Numbered from the stretch's first letter, positions 38,065 through 48,051 are shown. The stretch is DNA of 64,000 nucleotides from Collimonas arenae (GCF_001584165.1 NZ_CP013233.1:1612001-1676000), one strand, 5' to 3'. Program-made: numbers and translations. The notes: generated by a model not told the origin, from the letters alone.

Positions 38065-40460
38065 ATGGCGACGCAGCAACAATGTAGTGATAACACAGCA
38101 ACACCAACCGGATTTATGACTAGAACAAGCCAAGCCTATACTCGCAATACCAAACCGCAGGAGGCCCAGCCGCTGCCGAGCCGCCTGGTGCGGCTTTTGT
38201 ATGAAGCGCGCTGGATCATCTTTGCGGTGCTGACCGCGTATCTGGTGATCATTTTCGCCAGTTATTCCAAACTCGATCCGGGCTGGTCGCGTTCTAGCGG
38301 CGGCGGCCAGCTGCACAACTGGGGTGGGCGCGTTGGCGCCTACCTGTCCGATTTGATGCTGTTCGTGTTTGGCGCTTCCGCCTGGTGGTGGTGTGCACTG
38401 CTGTTCAAGGTACTGTGGAACGGTTACCAACGCATTTCGCGGCGTTTTCTGGTGGAAAAGAATGCTGAGCCGGAGCATCACCAGGAAGGCTTGATCCGCG
38501 GCGCAGGTTTTGTGCTGATCGTGATCGGCAGCATGGGTCTCGAATTTACCCGCATGCATTGGCTGGCGGGTCGCGTGCAGTTGCCGCGTGCGCCTGGCGG
38601 TGTCTTAGGTCAATTGATCGGCAGCGGCGCGCAGTCGGCGCTGGGTTTTACCGGTGCGACCTTGTTTCTGTTGCTGCTGTTTGCTATCGGCATCAGTCTG
38701 TTCTTTCACGTGTCTTGGCTAACGGTGGCAGAGCGCATCGGCGCAGGCATCGAGAACGGCCTGTTGTGGCTGAAGAATTTCTACGTCGCTCGCGAAGACC
38801 GCAAGGTGGGGCAGGTTGCCGCCGTCAAGCGCGAGGAAGTGGTGGTGCAGGAGCGCGCCAAGATCGTGGTGGCGCCGCCGATCCGGATTGAACCGCAGGT
38901 TGTTGCGGTACCGAAGTCGGAACGGGTCGAGAAGGAAAAGCAAAGCACGCTGTTCCAGGATTTGCCGGATACCAACCTGCCGCCACTGTCGTTACTGGAT
39001 GAAGCGCCACCGCAGCAGCAGACCGTCAGTGTCGAGACGCTGGAATTCACCAGTCGTCTGATTGAGAAAAAGCTGTCCGATTTCGGTGTGCAAGTCAAAG
39101 TGGTGGCGGCCTATCCGGGGCCTGTGATTACCCGTTACGAAATCGAACCCGCGACCGGCGTCAAGGGCAGCCAGATCGTCGGCCTGGCGCGCGACCTGGC
39201 GCGTTCGCTGTCGCTGACCTCGATCCGCGTGGTGGAAGTCATCCCGGGCAAGATGTACATGGGCCTGGAACTGCCAAATCCGAAGCGCCAAATCGTGCGT
39301 CTGACTGAAATCCTCGGTTCCAAGGTCTACAACGACGGCGTTTCCAGCCTGACGATTGCGCTCGGCAAGGATATCGCCGGCCATCCGGTGGTGGCCGATC
39401 TGGCCAAGATGCCGCACTTGCTGGTGGCGGGTACCACCGGTTCAGGTAAATCGGTGGGCATCAACGCCACCATCCTCTCCTTGCTCTACAAGTCCGATCC
39501 GAACCAGGTGCGCCTGATCCTGATCGATCCGAAGATGCTGGAACTGTCGATCTACGAAGGCATTCCGCATCTGCTGGCGCCAGTCGTGACCGACATGCGC
39601 CAGGCCGGGCATGCGCTGAACTGGGCGGTCAACGAGATGGAGCGCCGCTACAAGCTGATGTCGAAGATGGGCGTGCGTAACCTGACGGGCTACAACCAGA
39701 AGATTGCCGAAGCCGACAAACGCGAAGAAAAAATCCCGAATCCGTTCAGCCTGACGCCGGATGCGCCGGAGCCGCTGGAAAAACTGCCGACTATCGTTGT
39801 CATCATCGACGAGTTGGCCGATCTGATGATGGTGGTCGGTAAAAAGGTGGAAGAATTGATCGCCCGCATCGCGCAAAAAGCACGCGCCGCCGGTATTCAC
39901 TTGATTCTGGCGACACAGCGCCCATCTGTAGATGTGATCACCGGCCTGATCAAGGCCAACGTGCCGACCCGGATTGCTTTCCAGGTCAGCAGCAAGATCG
40001 ACTCGCGCACGATTCTCGACCAGATGGGTGCGGAAGCGCTGCTCGGCATGGGCGACATGCTCTACATGCCGCCGGCACCGGCTTGCCGATCCGCGTGCAT
40101 GGCGCGTTCGTGTCGGATGAGGAAGTGCATCGGGTCGTTGATTATCTGAAGGAACAAGGCGAGCCGAATTACATCGAAGGAATATTGGAAGGCGGCGTGC
40201 TGGAAGACGGCGCCGACGGCGCGGTCGGCGGTGCAGCCACCGGCGGCACCGAAGGCGATGAGCTTTACGACCAGGCGGTGGCAGTGGTGCTGAAGAACCG
40301 CCGCGCCTCGATCTCGCTGGTCCAGCGCCATCTGCGCATCGGCTACAACCGCGCCGCGCGCCTGCTGGAACAGATGGAAACCAGCGGGCTGGTTTCAACC
40401 ATGCAATCCAACGGCAACCGGGAAATCCTGGTGCCGGCGGGGAATGGCAATACGGAGTAA
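38065..40460 (+). pseudogene. ftsK: DNA translocase FtsK, interrupted by a one-base frameshift
   Basis: Two overlapping frames (38065-40149 and from about 40076 to 40460) make a complete short-type FtsK of about 798 residues. Four N-terminal membrane segments ([69 protein letters not shown]), the motor with Walker [14 protein letters not shown] near residue 455, [12 protein letters not shown]alker B, and the DNA-reading gamma winged helix at the end ([38 protein letters not shown]). The frame breaks at GG 40074-40075; GGG would restore [27 protein letters not shown]. FtsK pumps chromosome ends through the septum and is normally essential, so the break is very likely a sequence error. The true start may be the later ATG at 38116. 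Confidence 0.93.
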
Positions 40461-40514
40461 TTGAACATGCAAAAGAAAATAACCGCCAGCTTGGTTGGCA
40501 ACAGGAGCAACAAC

Positions 40515-41168
40515 ATGTTTGCCAAAATCAAATCGGGCCGCCTGATCGTCGGCCTGTCTTTTTCGATCGCCATGCTGCCTTCGCTGGCAAGCGCCAGCGC
40601 GCTGGAACAGTTCAAGTCGTTCGTCACCGGTACGCAATCGGCCAAGGGTGATTTTTCGCAGCAACTGGTCAAGATCGATGCTGCGACCAAGACCCAGAAG
40701 GTGTCCAGCACTTCCAGCGGCATCTTTATCTTTTCGCGCCCTGGCAAATTCATCTGGACTTACCAGAAGCCGTATGAGCAGATATTGCAGGCTGATGGCG
40801 ACAAACTCTATATTTACGACAAGGACCTGAACCAGGTCACCACGAAGAGCCTGGGCAATGCGTTAGGCTCGTCGCCGGCGGCAATCCTGTTCGGCAGCAA
40901 CGACCTGGAAAAGAACTTCATCCTGAAGGAGGGGCAAGCCAAGGACGGCCTGGAATGGCTGGAAGCGACGCCAAAAGCCAAGGACACGACTTTCGATCAT
41001 ATCGGCATCGGCCTGCGCAACGGCTTGCCGGAAGCGATGGAACTGCGTGATTCGTTCGGCCAGGTATCGCTGCTGACGTTCAAGAACGTCGTCCGCAATC
41101 CGCCGTTGTCGGCTGGACAGTTCAAATTCGTAGTGCCGAAGGGCGCGGACGTTTTTGACAGCAATTGA
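40515..41168 (+). CDS. lolA: Outer-membrane lipoprotein carrier LolA
   Basis: 217 residues from the ATG at 40515, chosen because AGGAG stands 7 bases before it and the protein then begins with a good signal peptide ([27 protein letters not shown]); earlier in-frame starts at 40467 or 40461 lack this. The mature part has the LolA pattern: [68 protein letters not shown] and a C-terminal [14 protein letters not shown]. It ferries lipoproteins through the periplasm from LolCDE to LolB. It directly follows ftsK, as in E. coli. Confidence 0.95.
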   Translation: MFAKIKSGRLIVGLSFSIAMLPSLASASALEQFKSFVTGTQSAKGDFSQQLVKIDAATKTQKVSSTSSGIFIFSRPGKFIWTYQKPYEQILQADGDKLYIYDKDLNQVTTKSLGNALGSSPAAILFGSNDLEKNFILKEGQAKDGLEWLEATPKAKDTTFDHIGIGLRNGLPEAMELRDSFGQVSLLTFKNVVRNPPLSAGQFKFVVPKGADVFDSN

Positions 41169-41200
41169 GGGTAGTCGAGTAGGGGGCACTCGTGCGCACC

Positions 41201-41533
41201 CTACGCCAGTTTCAGGAATTCCAGCTTGTTGGCGACATCGCGCCATTGCTCATGCTCCGGCAGCGGAGCCTGGGATCGCGTGATCGGCTGCCACTCCGGA
41301 TGGGCTGCCAGGCGGGCGTTGATTTCGACGAAATGTCGTTGCTCATCGGGCAGGTCGATTTCATTGTAGATCGCTCCTACCGGGCATTCCGGCACGCACA
41401 TCGAGCAATCGATGCAGTCGTCAGGGACAATCACCAGGAAATTCGGGCCTTGCCGAAAGCAGTCCATCGGACAGACTTCGACGCAGTCGGTGTATTTGCA
41501 CTGAATGCAGGAATCGGTAACGACAAAGGGCAT
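41201..41533 (-). CDS. fdxA: Seven-iron ferredoxin FdxA
   Basis: 110 residues. Cysteines are placed exactly as in Azotobacter ferredoxin I: Cys9, Cys17 and Cys50 for a [3Fe-4S] cluster, and Cys21, Cys40, Cys43 and Cys46 for a [4Fe-4S] cluster, within CIQCKYTDCVEVCPMDCF and CIDCSMCVPECPVGAI. It is a low-potential cytosolic electron carrier. It lies alone on the minus strand between lolA and rarA. Confidence 0.95.
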   Translation of the reverse strand: MPFVVTDSCIQCKYTDCVEVCPMDCFRQGPNFLVIVPDDCIDCSMCVPECPVGAIYNEIDLPDEQRHFVEINARLAAHPEWQPITRSQAPLPEHEQWRDVANKLEFLKLA

Positions 41534-41762
41534 GGTCTGATGGTGAGGAAGTGATAACGCATCCTGACAGGATAAAAGCCTGCATCAATATGGTTCGATG
41601 ACGCGGACATCGAAAATCGACACGGATTCTCTCACAATGCGCATTTTCCTGCCCGCAGGCGCCGCAACAAGGTGTCGACGGCAGCATGGCATACCCTGCT
41701 AGACTATCTGCTCTTCAACCGATCGGTTTCAACTCCAACGCTTTCGTTCTTATTTCCGCCCT

Positions 41763-43067
41763 ATGTCAGATCTGTTCAAAGTAGAACCCACGCCGCCCCT
41801 CGCGGAAGCCTTGCGTCCGGCGACGCTGGACGAAGTCATCGGACAGAGCCATTTGCTGGGGCCAGGCAAGCCGCTGCGACTGGCTTTCGAATCCGGCAAG
41901 CCGCATTCGATGATCCTGTGGGGGCCGCCCGGCGTCGGCAAGACCACACTGGCGCGCCTCACCGCGAATGCCTTCAAATGCGAATTCATTGCCTTGTCCG
42001 CCGTGTTTTCCGGGGTCAAGGACATCCGCGCGGCGATGGAGCAGGCGGAGCAGAACCTCAGCATGGGCAAGCACACCATCCTGTTCGTGGATGAAATTCA
42101 TCGCTTCAACAAATCGCAGCAGGACGCGTTGCTGCCCTATGCCGAATCGGGACTGGTGACCTTCATCGGCGCCACCACCGAGAATCCGTCGTTTGAAGTC
42201 AACTCGGCGCTGTTGTCGCGGGCGCAAGTCTATGTACTGAAGTCGCTCACTGACGATGAGCTCAAGCTGCTGCTGACGCGGGCGCAGGAACAAGCCTTGA
42301 CGCATCTGGAATTTGACGATGTGGCAGTGGATACGCTGATCGGTTACGCAGACGGCGATGCGCGCCGATTCCTGAACCTGCTGGAACAGGCCAACACGGC
42401 CTCCCGTGCCGGAAAAACCAATCGGATCACCGCCGAATTTGTGCAGAATGCGCTGACCCTGAATGCCCGCAGGTTCGATAAAGGCGGCGACAATTTTTAC
42501 GACCAGATTTCCGCTTTGCATAAATCGGTGCGCGGCTCCAATCCCGATGCGGCTCTGTACTGGCTGACCCGGATGCTGGACGGCGGCGCCGACCCGCGCT
42601 ATCTGTCGCGCCGCATTGTACGCATGGCCTGGGAAGATATCGGGCTGGCCGATCCGCGCGCCATGCAGATTGCCAATGACGCCGCGTTGACGTTCGAACG
42701 CTTGGGTTCGCCGGAAGGCGAGTTGGCATTGGGGCAGGCGGTGATTTATCTGGCGATTGCCGCCAAGAGCAACGCCGGTTACAACGCTTACAACCAGGCG
42801 CGGGCGTTTGTGAAACAGGATAAGTCGCGCGAGGTGCCGGTGCATTTACGCAATGCACCGACCAAGCTGATGAAAGAGCTGGGGTACGGACACGAATATC
42901 GCTACGCCCACGATGAGCCGCATGCCTACGCTGCCGGCGAAACCTATCTCCCCGACGGCATCGAAGAGCCGCGCTGGTACGAGCCGGTGCCGCGCGGTTT
43001 GGAGGCAAAGATTGCCGAGAAACTGGCCTTCCTCAGAAAGCTCGATGAGGACGCCGGGAAATCATGA
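41763..43067 (+). CDS. rarA: Replication-associated recombination protein A (MgsA/RarA)
   Basis: 434 residues. AAA+ clamp-loader-like ATPase: Walker A GPPGVGKT (residues 54-61), Walker B and sensor LFVDEIHRFNKSQQDALLP near 107, then the C-terminal tetramerisation region with YWLTRMLDGGADPRYLSRRIVRMAWEDIGLADPRAM and LAIAAKSNAGYNAYNQA. It acts at stalled replication forks. In E. coli and many relatives serS follows directly; here a 13-kb block is in between. Confidence 0.96.
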   Translation: MSDLFKVEPTPPLAEALRPATLDEVIGQSHLLGPGKPLRLAFESGKPHSMILWGPPGVGKTTLARLTANAFKCEFIALSAVFSGVKDIRAAMEQAEQNLSMGKHTILFVDEIHRFNKSQQDALLPYAESGLVTFIGATTENPSFEVNSALLSRAQVYVLKSLTDDELKLLLTRAQEQALTHLEFDDVAVDTLIGYADGDARRFLNLLEQANTASRAGKTNRITAEFVQNALTLNARRFDKGGDNFYDQISALHKSVRGSNPDAALYWLTRMLDGGADPRYLSRRIVRMAWEDIGLADPRAMQIANDAALTFERLGSPEGELALGQAVIYLAIAAKSNAGYNAYNQARAFVKQDKSREVPVHLRNAPTKLMKELGYGHEYRYAHDEPHAYAAGETYLPDGIEEPRWYEPVPRGLEAKIAEKLAFLRKLDEDAGKS

Positions 43068-43128
43068 TCGTCAGGAGTGAAACGACGCTCCTAGATTTCC
43101 CGACGCGCCGTTCATTCTGTTGAAATAT

Positions 43129-43875
43129 CTATAGATAGCCACGCGCAAAGCCGGGCGCTATCACTCCCGAGTGCAGCAAATTAACGACGTGATAGATGCC
43201 GAAGATCGGCAGTCCGGTCGCCTGCTGTACTGCCGCCGCGTAGGGTTGCAGGTTGGTGCATTCGAACAGGAATGCGCTCAGGTCAGGCGCTTCGGCCTGC
43301 ATCGCCCGGCATACCTCAACAACTTCCCGTCGCGTTTCATCGACATCCAATGTGTCATCATTTGTGTTGCCGGTGCCGAGGATGCTACCGAAAGACGGAC
43401 GCGACTCCATGCCTCTCACCAGCAAATTCCAGCCGGGATCAATGCCTGCCGCCAGCAAATGCGCCGGCGACAGACTTTGCGCATTCGCCGTGACGATGCC
43501 GATCCTGCGTTTCGGCCCGAGCATGCGGCGCAGCATCGGTATCAGGAACAGGCTTGATGTGATCATCGGTACATTGACGGCTTCGGCAATTTCATCCTGG
43601 ACAATCGTCAGGAAGCCGCAAGTCGTGGTGATCGCGCGCACGCCATCGCTTTCCAATTCCTTGGCTGCCTCGATAAATGCTGGCAATAGCGCGCGGGCGC
43701 GATCCGGCGCGGCAACGATTTCCTTGGCCTGCGCCCCGTGCACGACCTTGTAACGCACAGGGAAGTCGAAGGTGGTGGCGTTGCCGACGTCGCCGGGGAT
43801 TCTCGGGAATTTTGTGTCCAGCACAAGGATGCCGACACTTTCTCCATAAATGGCGCGTCCTCCGCGGATGATCAT
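43129..43875 (-). CDS. Aspartate/glutamate racemase family protein
   Basis: 248 residues. The two catalytic cysteines expected of the Asp/Glu/hydantoin racemase fold are present: Cys86 in ITTTCGFLTIVQDEIAEAVNVPMITSSL and Cys206 in AFLFECTNLQPYAAAVQQATGLPIFGIYHVVNLLHSG. The sequence fits the AroM/DUF1177-like or hydantoin-racemase branch better than MurI, so glutamate for peptidoglycan is unlikely to be the substrate. It is the last gene of an operon with a D-amino-acid-dehydrogenase-like protein and an amino-acid importer. Confidence 0.82.
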   Translation of the reverse strand: MIIRGGRAIYGESVGILVLDTKFPRIPGDVGNATTFDFPVRYKVVHGAQAKEIVAAPDRARALLPAFIEAAKELESDGVRAITTTCGFLTIVQDEIAEAVNVPMITSSLFLIPMLRRMLGPKRRIGIVTANAQSLSPAHLLAAGIDPGWNLLVRGMESRPSFGSILGTGNTNDDTLDVDETRREVVEVCRAMQAEAPDLSAFLFECTNLQPYAAAVQQATGLPIFGIYHVVNLLHSGVIAPGFARGYL

Positions 43876-43903
43876 GTTTGCTCCGGAATGAGTGTGGTGT
43901 GAA

Positions 43904-45211
43904 CTAGTTTTTGCCGGCGCGATTCCAGGGGAAGCGCGTCACCGAATACGGCGCCGGATCGATGATGGGCGGTCGTCCAGAGATCAGGTCTGCCACCAGG
44001 CGGCCGGACGTCGGTCCCGATACCAGGCCGATATGCCCATGCCCAAAAGCGTGGAATATTTGCGCGCAGCCCGATGCTTGACCGAGTACCGGCCGGCCAT
44101 CGGTAGTGGATGGACGATTGCCCATCCAGCGCTGGATGACGGCTGTCTTGGTCGATTTGGCCAGCGCCGGGTAGGCGGCCATTGCATGTTGCAGAAGCTT
44201 GTCGGCGCGGCTCCAGTCAGGTGCTGCCGGCATGCTGGTCAGCTCTACCTGGCCTGCGACGCGGAAGCCGGCCAGCGTCGACGTGTAGCCGATCTTGGTA
44301 TCGCCGGACATCACCGGTGTGGCCAGCTTGAATGGCGGATTTTCGACGATCACGTGATAGCCGCGTTCGCTTTCCATGCAGATGTTATCGCCTGCCAATT
44401 TGGCCAGTGCCTTGGAGTGAATGCCGGCGGCGATCACCGCGCGATCGCAGGCAAGTTCCCCGGCGTCGGTCAGGACCGCGCGCAAATGACCGTTCTGGAT
44501 GTCAAATCCGGAAGCGCGAGCACGGAGCAGAGTGGCGCCTTGGGCGACGGCATGTTTTACCAGTGCCGCTACATAGGTGCCGGGATCGAGGCAATTTGCG
44601 CCTTGTTCCAACAAGATGCCGAACTGATAGGTCTCGCCAATTTCCGGCGCCAGTTCGTGCAACGCCTGCGCATCCAGCTCTTTCCAGCTTATCTGATTGT
44701 CGCGCCGCAAGCGCCAGGCCAATGCTTCGGCCTCAAAGGCAGCGCGGTTCGGGTAGGCGTAAAGCAGGCCGCGGCTGATGATTAATTCCGGTACTCCGGC
44801 TTCTGCGGCCAGCGCCCGGTGCCGTGCCGGCGCCTCACGCAGCAGGGCGGTCAGCGCGCGCGCGGTGGCTTCGACCCTGGCGACGCTAGCGCCTGCCAAC
44901 AGGAAGCGGATCAGCCAGGGAAATAGTGCCGGCAACGCACGCCAACGTAACGTCAGCGGACTGTTTTTGTCGAGCAGGTACTGGGGTATTTTTTTCCACA
45001 AGCCTGGCATCGACATCGGTATCACCGAAGCCGGACTCAACCAGGCCGCGTTGCCATAGCTGGTGGCCTGCGTTCCGCCGGGATCGCCAGCTTCTACCAG
45101 TGTGACCTGATGACCGTCGCGCAGCAACTCGATGGCGCAGGCAGCGCCGATGATGCCGGCGCCAATAACGACTACTCGCAACGCGCTGGGGGCGCTGTCA
45201 TTTGAACTCAT
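43904..45211 (-). CDS. D-amino acid dehydrogenase-like FAD oxidoreductase (DadA family)
   Basis: 435 residues from the ATG at 45211 with AAGGAAA upstream; the frame stays open into the ABC gene but is not conserved there. N-terminal FAD site VVVIGAGIIGAACAIELLRDGHQVTLVEAGDPGGTQATSYGNAAWL, DAO-type motifs LISRGLLYAYPN, and the C-terminal RWMGNRPSTTDGRPVLGQASGCAQIFHAFGHGHIGLVSGPTSGRLVADLISG. DadA proteins oxidise D-amino acids at the inner membrane and pass electrons to quinones. Context: downstream of an amino-acid ABC importer and upstream of a racemase, 16 bp after the ATPase gene. Confidence 0.87.
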   Translation of the reverse strand: MSSNDSAPSALRVVVIGAGIIGAACAIELLRDGHQVTLVEAGDPGGTQATSYGNAAWLSPASVIPMSMPGLWKKIPQYLLDKNSPLTLRWRALPALFPWLIRFLLAGASVARVEATARALTALLREAPARHRALAAEAGVPELIISRGLLYAYPNRAAFEAEALAWRLRRDNQISWKELDAQALHELAPEIGETYQFGILLEQGANCLDPGTYVAALVKHAVAQGATLLRARASGFDIQNGHLRAVLTDAGELACDRAVIAAGIHSKALAKLAGDNICMESERGYHVIVENPPFKLATPVMSGDTKIGYTSTLAGFRVAGQVELTSMPAAPDWSRADKLLQHAMAAYPALAKSTKTAVIQRWMGNRPSTTDGRPVLGQASGCAQIFHAFGHGHIGLVSGPTSGRLVADLISGRPPIIDPAPYSVTRFPWNRAGKN

Positions 45212-45227
45212 GCACTTTCCTTGTGGC

Positions 45228-46007
45228 TCACGCCGCGTTGATGTTTGCTGTCTTGAAGCGCGACAGGAAACTGCGCGTCGCTTCTTTCTCTGGATTGTCG
45301 ATGACGACGCTAGGCGGCCCGCACTCGACCACGACGCCGTCGCGCATGAAGATGACCTGGTCGGCGACTTCTCGGGCAAAGGCGATTTCGTGCGTCACCA
45401 GGATCATGGTCATGCCGTCTGCCGCCAGCGAGCGGATAACGCTCAGTACTTCGCCGACCAGTTCGGGATCCAGCGCCGAGGTGGCTTCGTCGAACAGCAT
45501 GACATCGGGCTTCATGGCCAATGCCCTGGCGATCGCAACGCGCTGCTTCTGGCCGCCCGACAGCATGCCTGGATAGGCGTCTGCACGATCGCTCAATCCG
45601 ACCCGCTGCAGTAGCGCGTCGGCTGTAATCCGCGCATCCTGCTTCGGTATCTTGAGCACCGTGACCATGCCTTCCATCACATTCTGCCGCACGGTCATGT
45701 GCGGGAATAAATTGAAATGCTGGAAAACCATACCGGTCTTGGAGCGAAAGTGCGCCAGGTCCTTGGCTTTCGGCAGTTTGGTGTGCTTGCCGTCAAACGC
45801 GATCGACTGGCCGCCGACGTTGACTGTGCCGGCGTCGGGGATGGTAAGCAGGTTGATGCAACGTAGCAAAGTCGATTTGCCCGATCCTGACGGACCGATC
45901 ATCGCCACTACCGAGCCTTTGCTGATCTCCAACGAGATATCCTTCAAGACGACGTTATCGCCAAAGCATTTTTTAAGATTGCGGATTGAAATCATTTCAC
46001 TGCCCAT
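45228..46007 (-). CDS. Polar amino acid ABC transporter ATP-binding protein
   Basis: 259 residues. Complete ABC domain: Walker A GPSGSGKSTLLRCIN near residue 38, signature [15 protein letters not shown], Walker B DVMLFDEATSALD, and the H-loop LVTHE. Closest in style to GlnQ/HisP. It starts at MGSEMISIRN or at the second Met. Two bases separate it from the permease gene; part of the importer that precedes the DadA-like gene. Confidence 0.95.
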   Translation of the reverse strand: MGSEMISIRNLKKCFGDNVVLKDISLEISKGSVVAMIGPSGSGKSTLLRCINLLTIPDAGTVNVGGQSIAFDGKHTKLPKAKDLAHFRSKTGMVFQHFNLFPHMTVRQNVMEGMVTVLKIPKQDARITADALLQRVGLSDRADAYPGMLSGGQKQRVAIARALAMKPDVMLFDEATSALDPELVGEVLSVIRSLAADGMTMILVTHEIAFAREVADQVIFMRDGVVVECGPPSVVIDNPEKEATRSFLSRFKTANINAA

Positions 46008-46009
46008 TG

Positions 46010-46678
46010 CTATGCTCTCCCGCCGTCAGACATTTTTACCTCTAGCCGTTTTGCCAGAATCGTCGCCGGCAGCAGGATGGCGAAATACAGGACTGCGATC
46101 AGCGAGTAAATTTCCAGCGGCCGGTAGGTGTCATGGGCGATGATCTGGCCTTGGTAGAGCAGGTCGGGCACCGCCAGCACCGATAACAGTGAAGTGTTTT
46201 TCAACTGCATGATGGATTGGCTGACCAGCGGCGGGGTCATCCGCTTGAATGCCTGCGGCAACACCACCCGTCGCATCAGTTGGAACTGCGTCATGCCCAA
46301 TGCCAGTCCGGCTTCCGTTTGCCCCGGATCGATTGAAATGACGCCACCGCGAATGATTTCGGAATAGAACGCGCCGCCATACAAGGTCAGCGCCAGGACT
46401 GCCGCCATCCCCGGCGTCAACTCGATCCCGGTGAGGATCGGCAGCGCGTAGTAAAACCAGATCAGCTGAACCAGGACGGGCGTGCATCTGAACAGTTCAA
46501 CGTAAACGCGGAACGGGCCCGATATGTATACCTTCGGCGACAGCCGGCAGAGGCCGGCAATGAGCCCAACCAATAGGCCGAGTATGACGACGATGATGGT
46601 GTAGCCGATGGTGTAGCCAAAGCCGACGAAGATGATGTTCCGGTACTGCCAGAGCGTCTGAAAATCCCATTGATACAT
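46010..46678 (-). CDS. Polar amino acid ABC transporter permease
   Basis: 222 residues, about five membrane segments, HisM/GlnP family. The EAA loop is recognisable as GQTEAGLALGMTQFQLMRRVVLPQAFKRMTPPLVSQ. Only one permease gene is present, so a homodimer is expected. Between the binding-protein gene (14 bp) and the ATPase gene. Confidence 0.94.
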   Translation of the reverse strand: MYQWDFQTLWQYRNIIFVGFGYTIGYTIIVVILGLLVGLIAGLCRLSPKVYISGPFRVYVELFRCTPVLVQLIWFYYALPILTGIELTPGMAAVLALTLYGGAFYSEIIRGGVISIDPGQTEAGLALGMTQFQLMRRVVLPQAFKRMTPPLVSQSIMQLKNTSLLSVLAVPDLLYQGQIIAHDTYRPLEIYSLIAVLYFAILLPATILAKRLEVKMSDGGRA

Positions 46679-46692
46679 GCCTGCCCCGCAGC

Positions 46693-47529
46693 TTAGAAAT
46701 GGACTTGTGGTGGAAATGCGGTCGGCGGCACGCCAACCAGGCTTTGCATATTCGAGAGAATGATGCTTTTGATTTTTCCGGCGGCGCGCTCCTCATCCAG
46801 CCAGGCATTCACGGATTTCATGAAGGTTTGATCAGTTTGTTTGCGGATGCCGACGTTGGTCGGATTGGTTTCGGGCGGCGTCGGGAAAACGATATGGCCA
46901 ACGTTCGGCAGTTTGGTCAGTAGCGCGGTTGAAAGAAGAATGACCAGCACCTGGCAGTCGACGCGGCCAGACTGCAGCGCCATGGTGGCGGCAGCAGATG
47001 TTTCGAATCGCAGGATATTGGCTTTTGGCAATATCCGCGTCACCAATTGATCGTGGCTTGAGCCGACATCCACCGCGACCTTGACGTTGGGCGAGTTAAG
47101 TTGATCCCAGCGCTCGAAATTGAATCCCTTTTTTGCGACGACCGTGTTGTAGTTCTGGAAAATCGGACCGGAAAAATCCACCACTTCGCGCCGGGCAGGC
47201 GATGGCGCCATGCCGAGTTGCGCGTCGATTTTATTGGTCTGCACGTCGAGCACCGCATTACCCCAAGTAGTTTCGACCCACTCGACTTCAGCCTTGAGGT
47301 ATTTGGCAAGTTCGAGGCCCAGATCGACCATGAAGCCGCGCCATTGGCCGCTCGCCAGATCCTTGGTGAAATAAGGTGACGCACCGTTGATTGCACCCAA
47401 ACGCAGCTTGCCGGTACGCTTGATCCTGGCCGCAGTCGATTCCGGCTCCTGGGAAAATGCCGAGCCTGTAACGACGAGCGAACCGACGGCAATGGATTGT
47501 GCGATGAAGTTGCGGCGATTGATATGCAT
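46693..47529 (-). CDS. Amino acid ABC transporter substrate-binding protein (SBP_bac_3)
   Basis: 278 residues. The N-terminus MHINRRNFIAQSIAVGSLVVTGSAFSQ carries a twin-arginine-like motif (NRRNFIA), so export may use Tat rather than Sec. The mature part is a family 3 binding protein: TGKLRLGAINGASPYFTKDL, GFMVDLGLELAKYLKAEVEWVETTWGNAVLDVQTNKIDAQLGMAPSPARREVVDFSGPI. First gene of the operon binding protein-permease-ATPase-DadA-racemase. A dyad at 47602-47615 marks its promoter region. Confidence 0.92.
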   Translation of the reverse strand: MHINRRNFIAQSIAVGSLVVTGSAFSQEPESTAARIKRTGKLRLGAINGASPYFTKDLASGQWRGFMVDLGLELAKYLKAEVEWVETTWGNAVLDVQTNKIDAQLGMAPSPARREVVDFSGPIFQNYNTVVAKKGFNFERWDQLNSPNVKVAVDVGSSHDQLVTRILPKANILRFETSAAATMALQSGRVDCQVLVILLSTALLTKLPNVGHIVFPTPPETNPTNVGIRKQTDQTFMKSVNAWLDEERAAGKIKSIILSNMQSLVGVPPTAFPPQVHF

Positions 47530-47594
47530 GTCTGTCTTCCTTGATGAAAATTGACTAGGAAAAATACGTCTTACGTCATGAAAAATTGTTCCGA

Positions 47595-47620
47595 ATTATG
47601 TTGTCCATCTGGACATGTCC
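47595..47620 (-). promoter_or_regulatory. Dyad operator beside a -10 element, amino acid transporter operon
   Basis: On the plus strand TGTCCATCTGGACA (47602-47615, six-base arms, two-base centre) overlaps the perfect ten-base palindrome GGACATGTCC (47611-47620), giving three GGACA half-sites. On the minus strand CATAAT (complement of 47595-47600) immediately downstream is a candidate -10 element, 66 bp from the ATG. The divergent XRE-cupin protein is the natural candidate binder. Confidence 0.45.
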
Positions 47621-47948
47621 GCGCCGTCTCTCGTCTTGAAGCAAGATTAAGGCCTGTTGTGTCTACTATCCCCTCGGGCTTATTTTTTAATGTGTAAATG
47701 GAAAACCATTCGCCAAGGGATAGCGTCTCACGACTTGGCCGTTGGTTCCATGCAAATATCGATTTCTCGATGAAATATTTCGCCGACCGGATGGCTCGCG
47801 TCGCCGGCGACCGATAAAACGCAGATGCAAACGGACGTTGTTCGACGTAACAAAACACGGCACGGCCGCTCCATTTTTCTCGCTTGGCCTTGCGCAATAG
47901 GCTAAACAATATTGGTTTTATGCTTCTAAGTTAATTTGAAAAAGTTGC

Positions 47949-47976
47949 TTGACTCCAGTTTTAGTGTGACTATAAT
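47949..47976 (+). promoter_or_regulatory. Sigma-70 promoter of the XRE-cupin gene
   Basis: TTGACT (47949-47954) and TATAAT (47971-47976) with a 16-bp spacer, about 75 bp before the ATG at 48052. A near-consensus constitutive-type promoter. Confidence 0.7.
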
Positions 47977-48051
47977 TTCCGACGCCTGACCGAGGTAAGA
48001 AACGTATTCAATATTAAAAAATTGCTTTCATTTTGCGGCGCTTGAGAACAC

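Larger units (their letters stand above)
47530..48051. other. Divergent intergenic region, transporter operon and XRE-cupin gene
   Basis: About 520 bp. It contains the operator at 47602-47620 near the left gene and the promoter at 47949-47976 for the right gene. A 112-codon minus-strand frame at 47571-47909 is not credible as a gene. Confidence 0.5.

Noticed and set aside
47571..47909. 112-codon minus-strand frame in the XRE-cupin intergenic region
   Set aside because: No ribosome-binding site, no family resemblance, and it runs over the operator and promoter signals.
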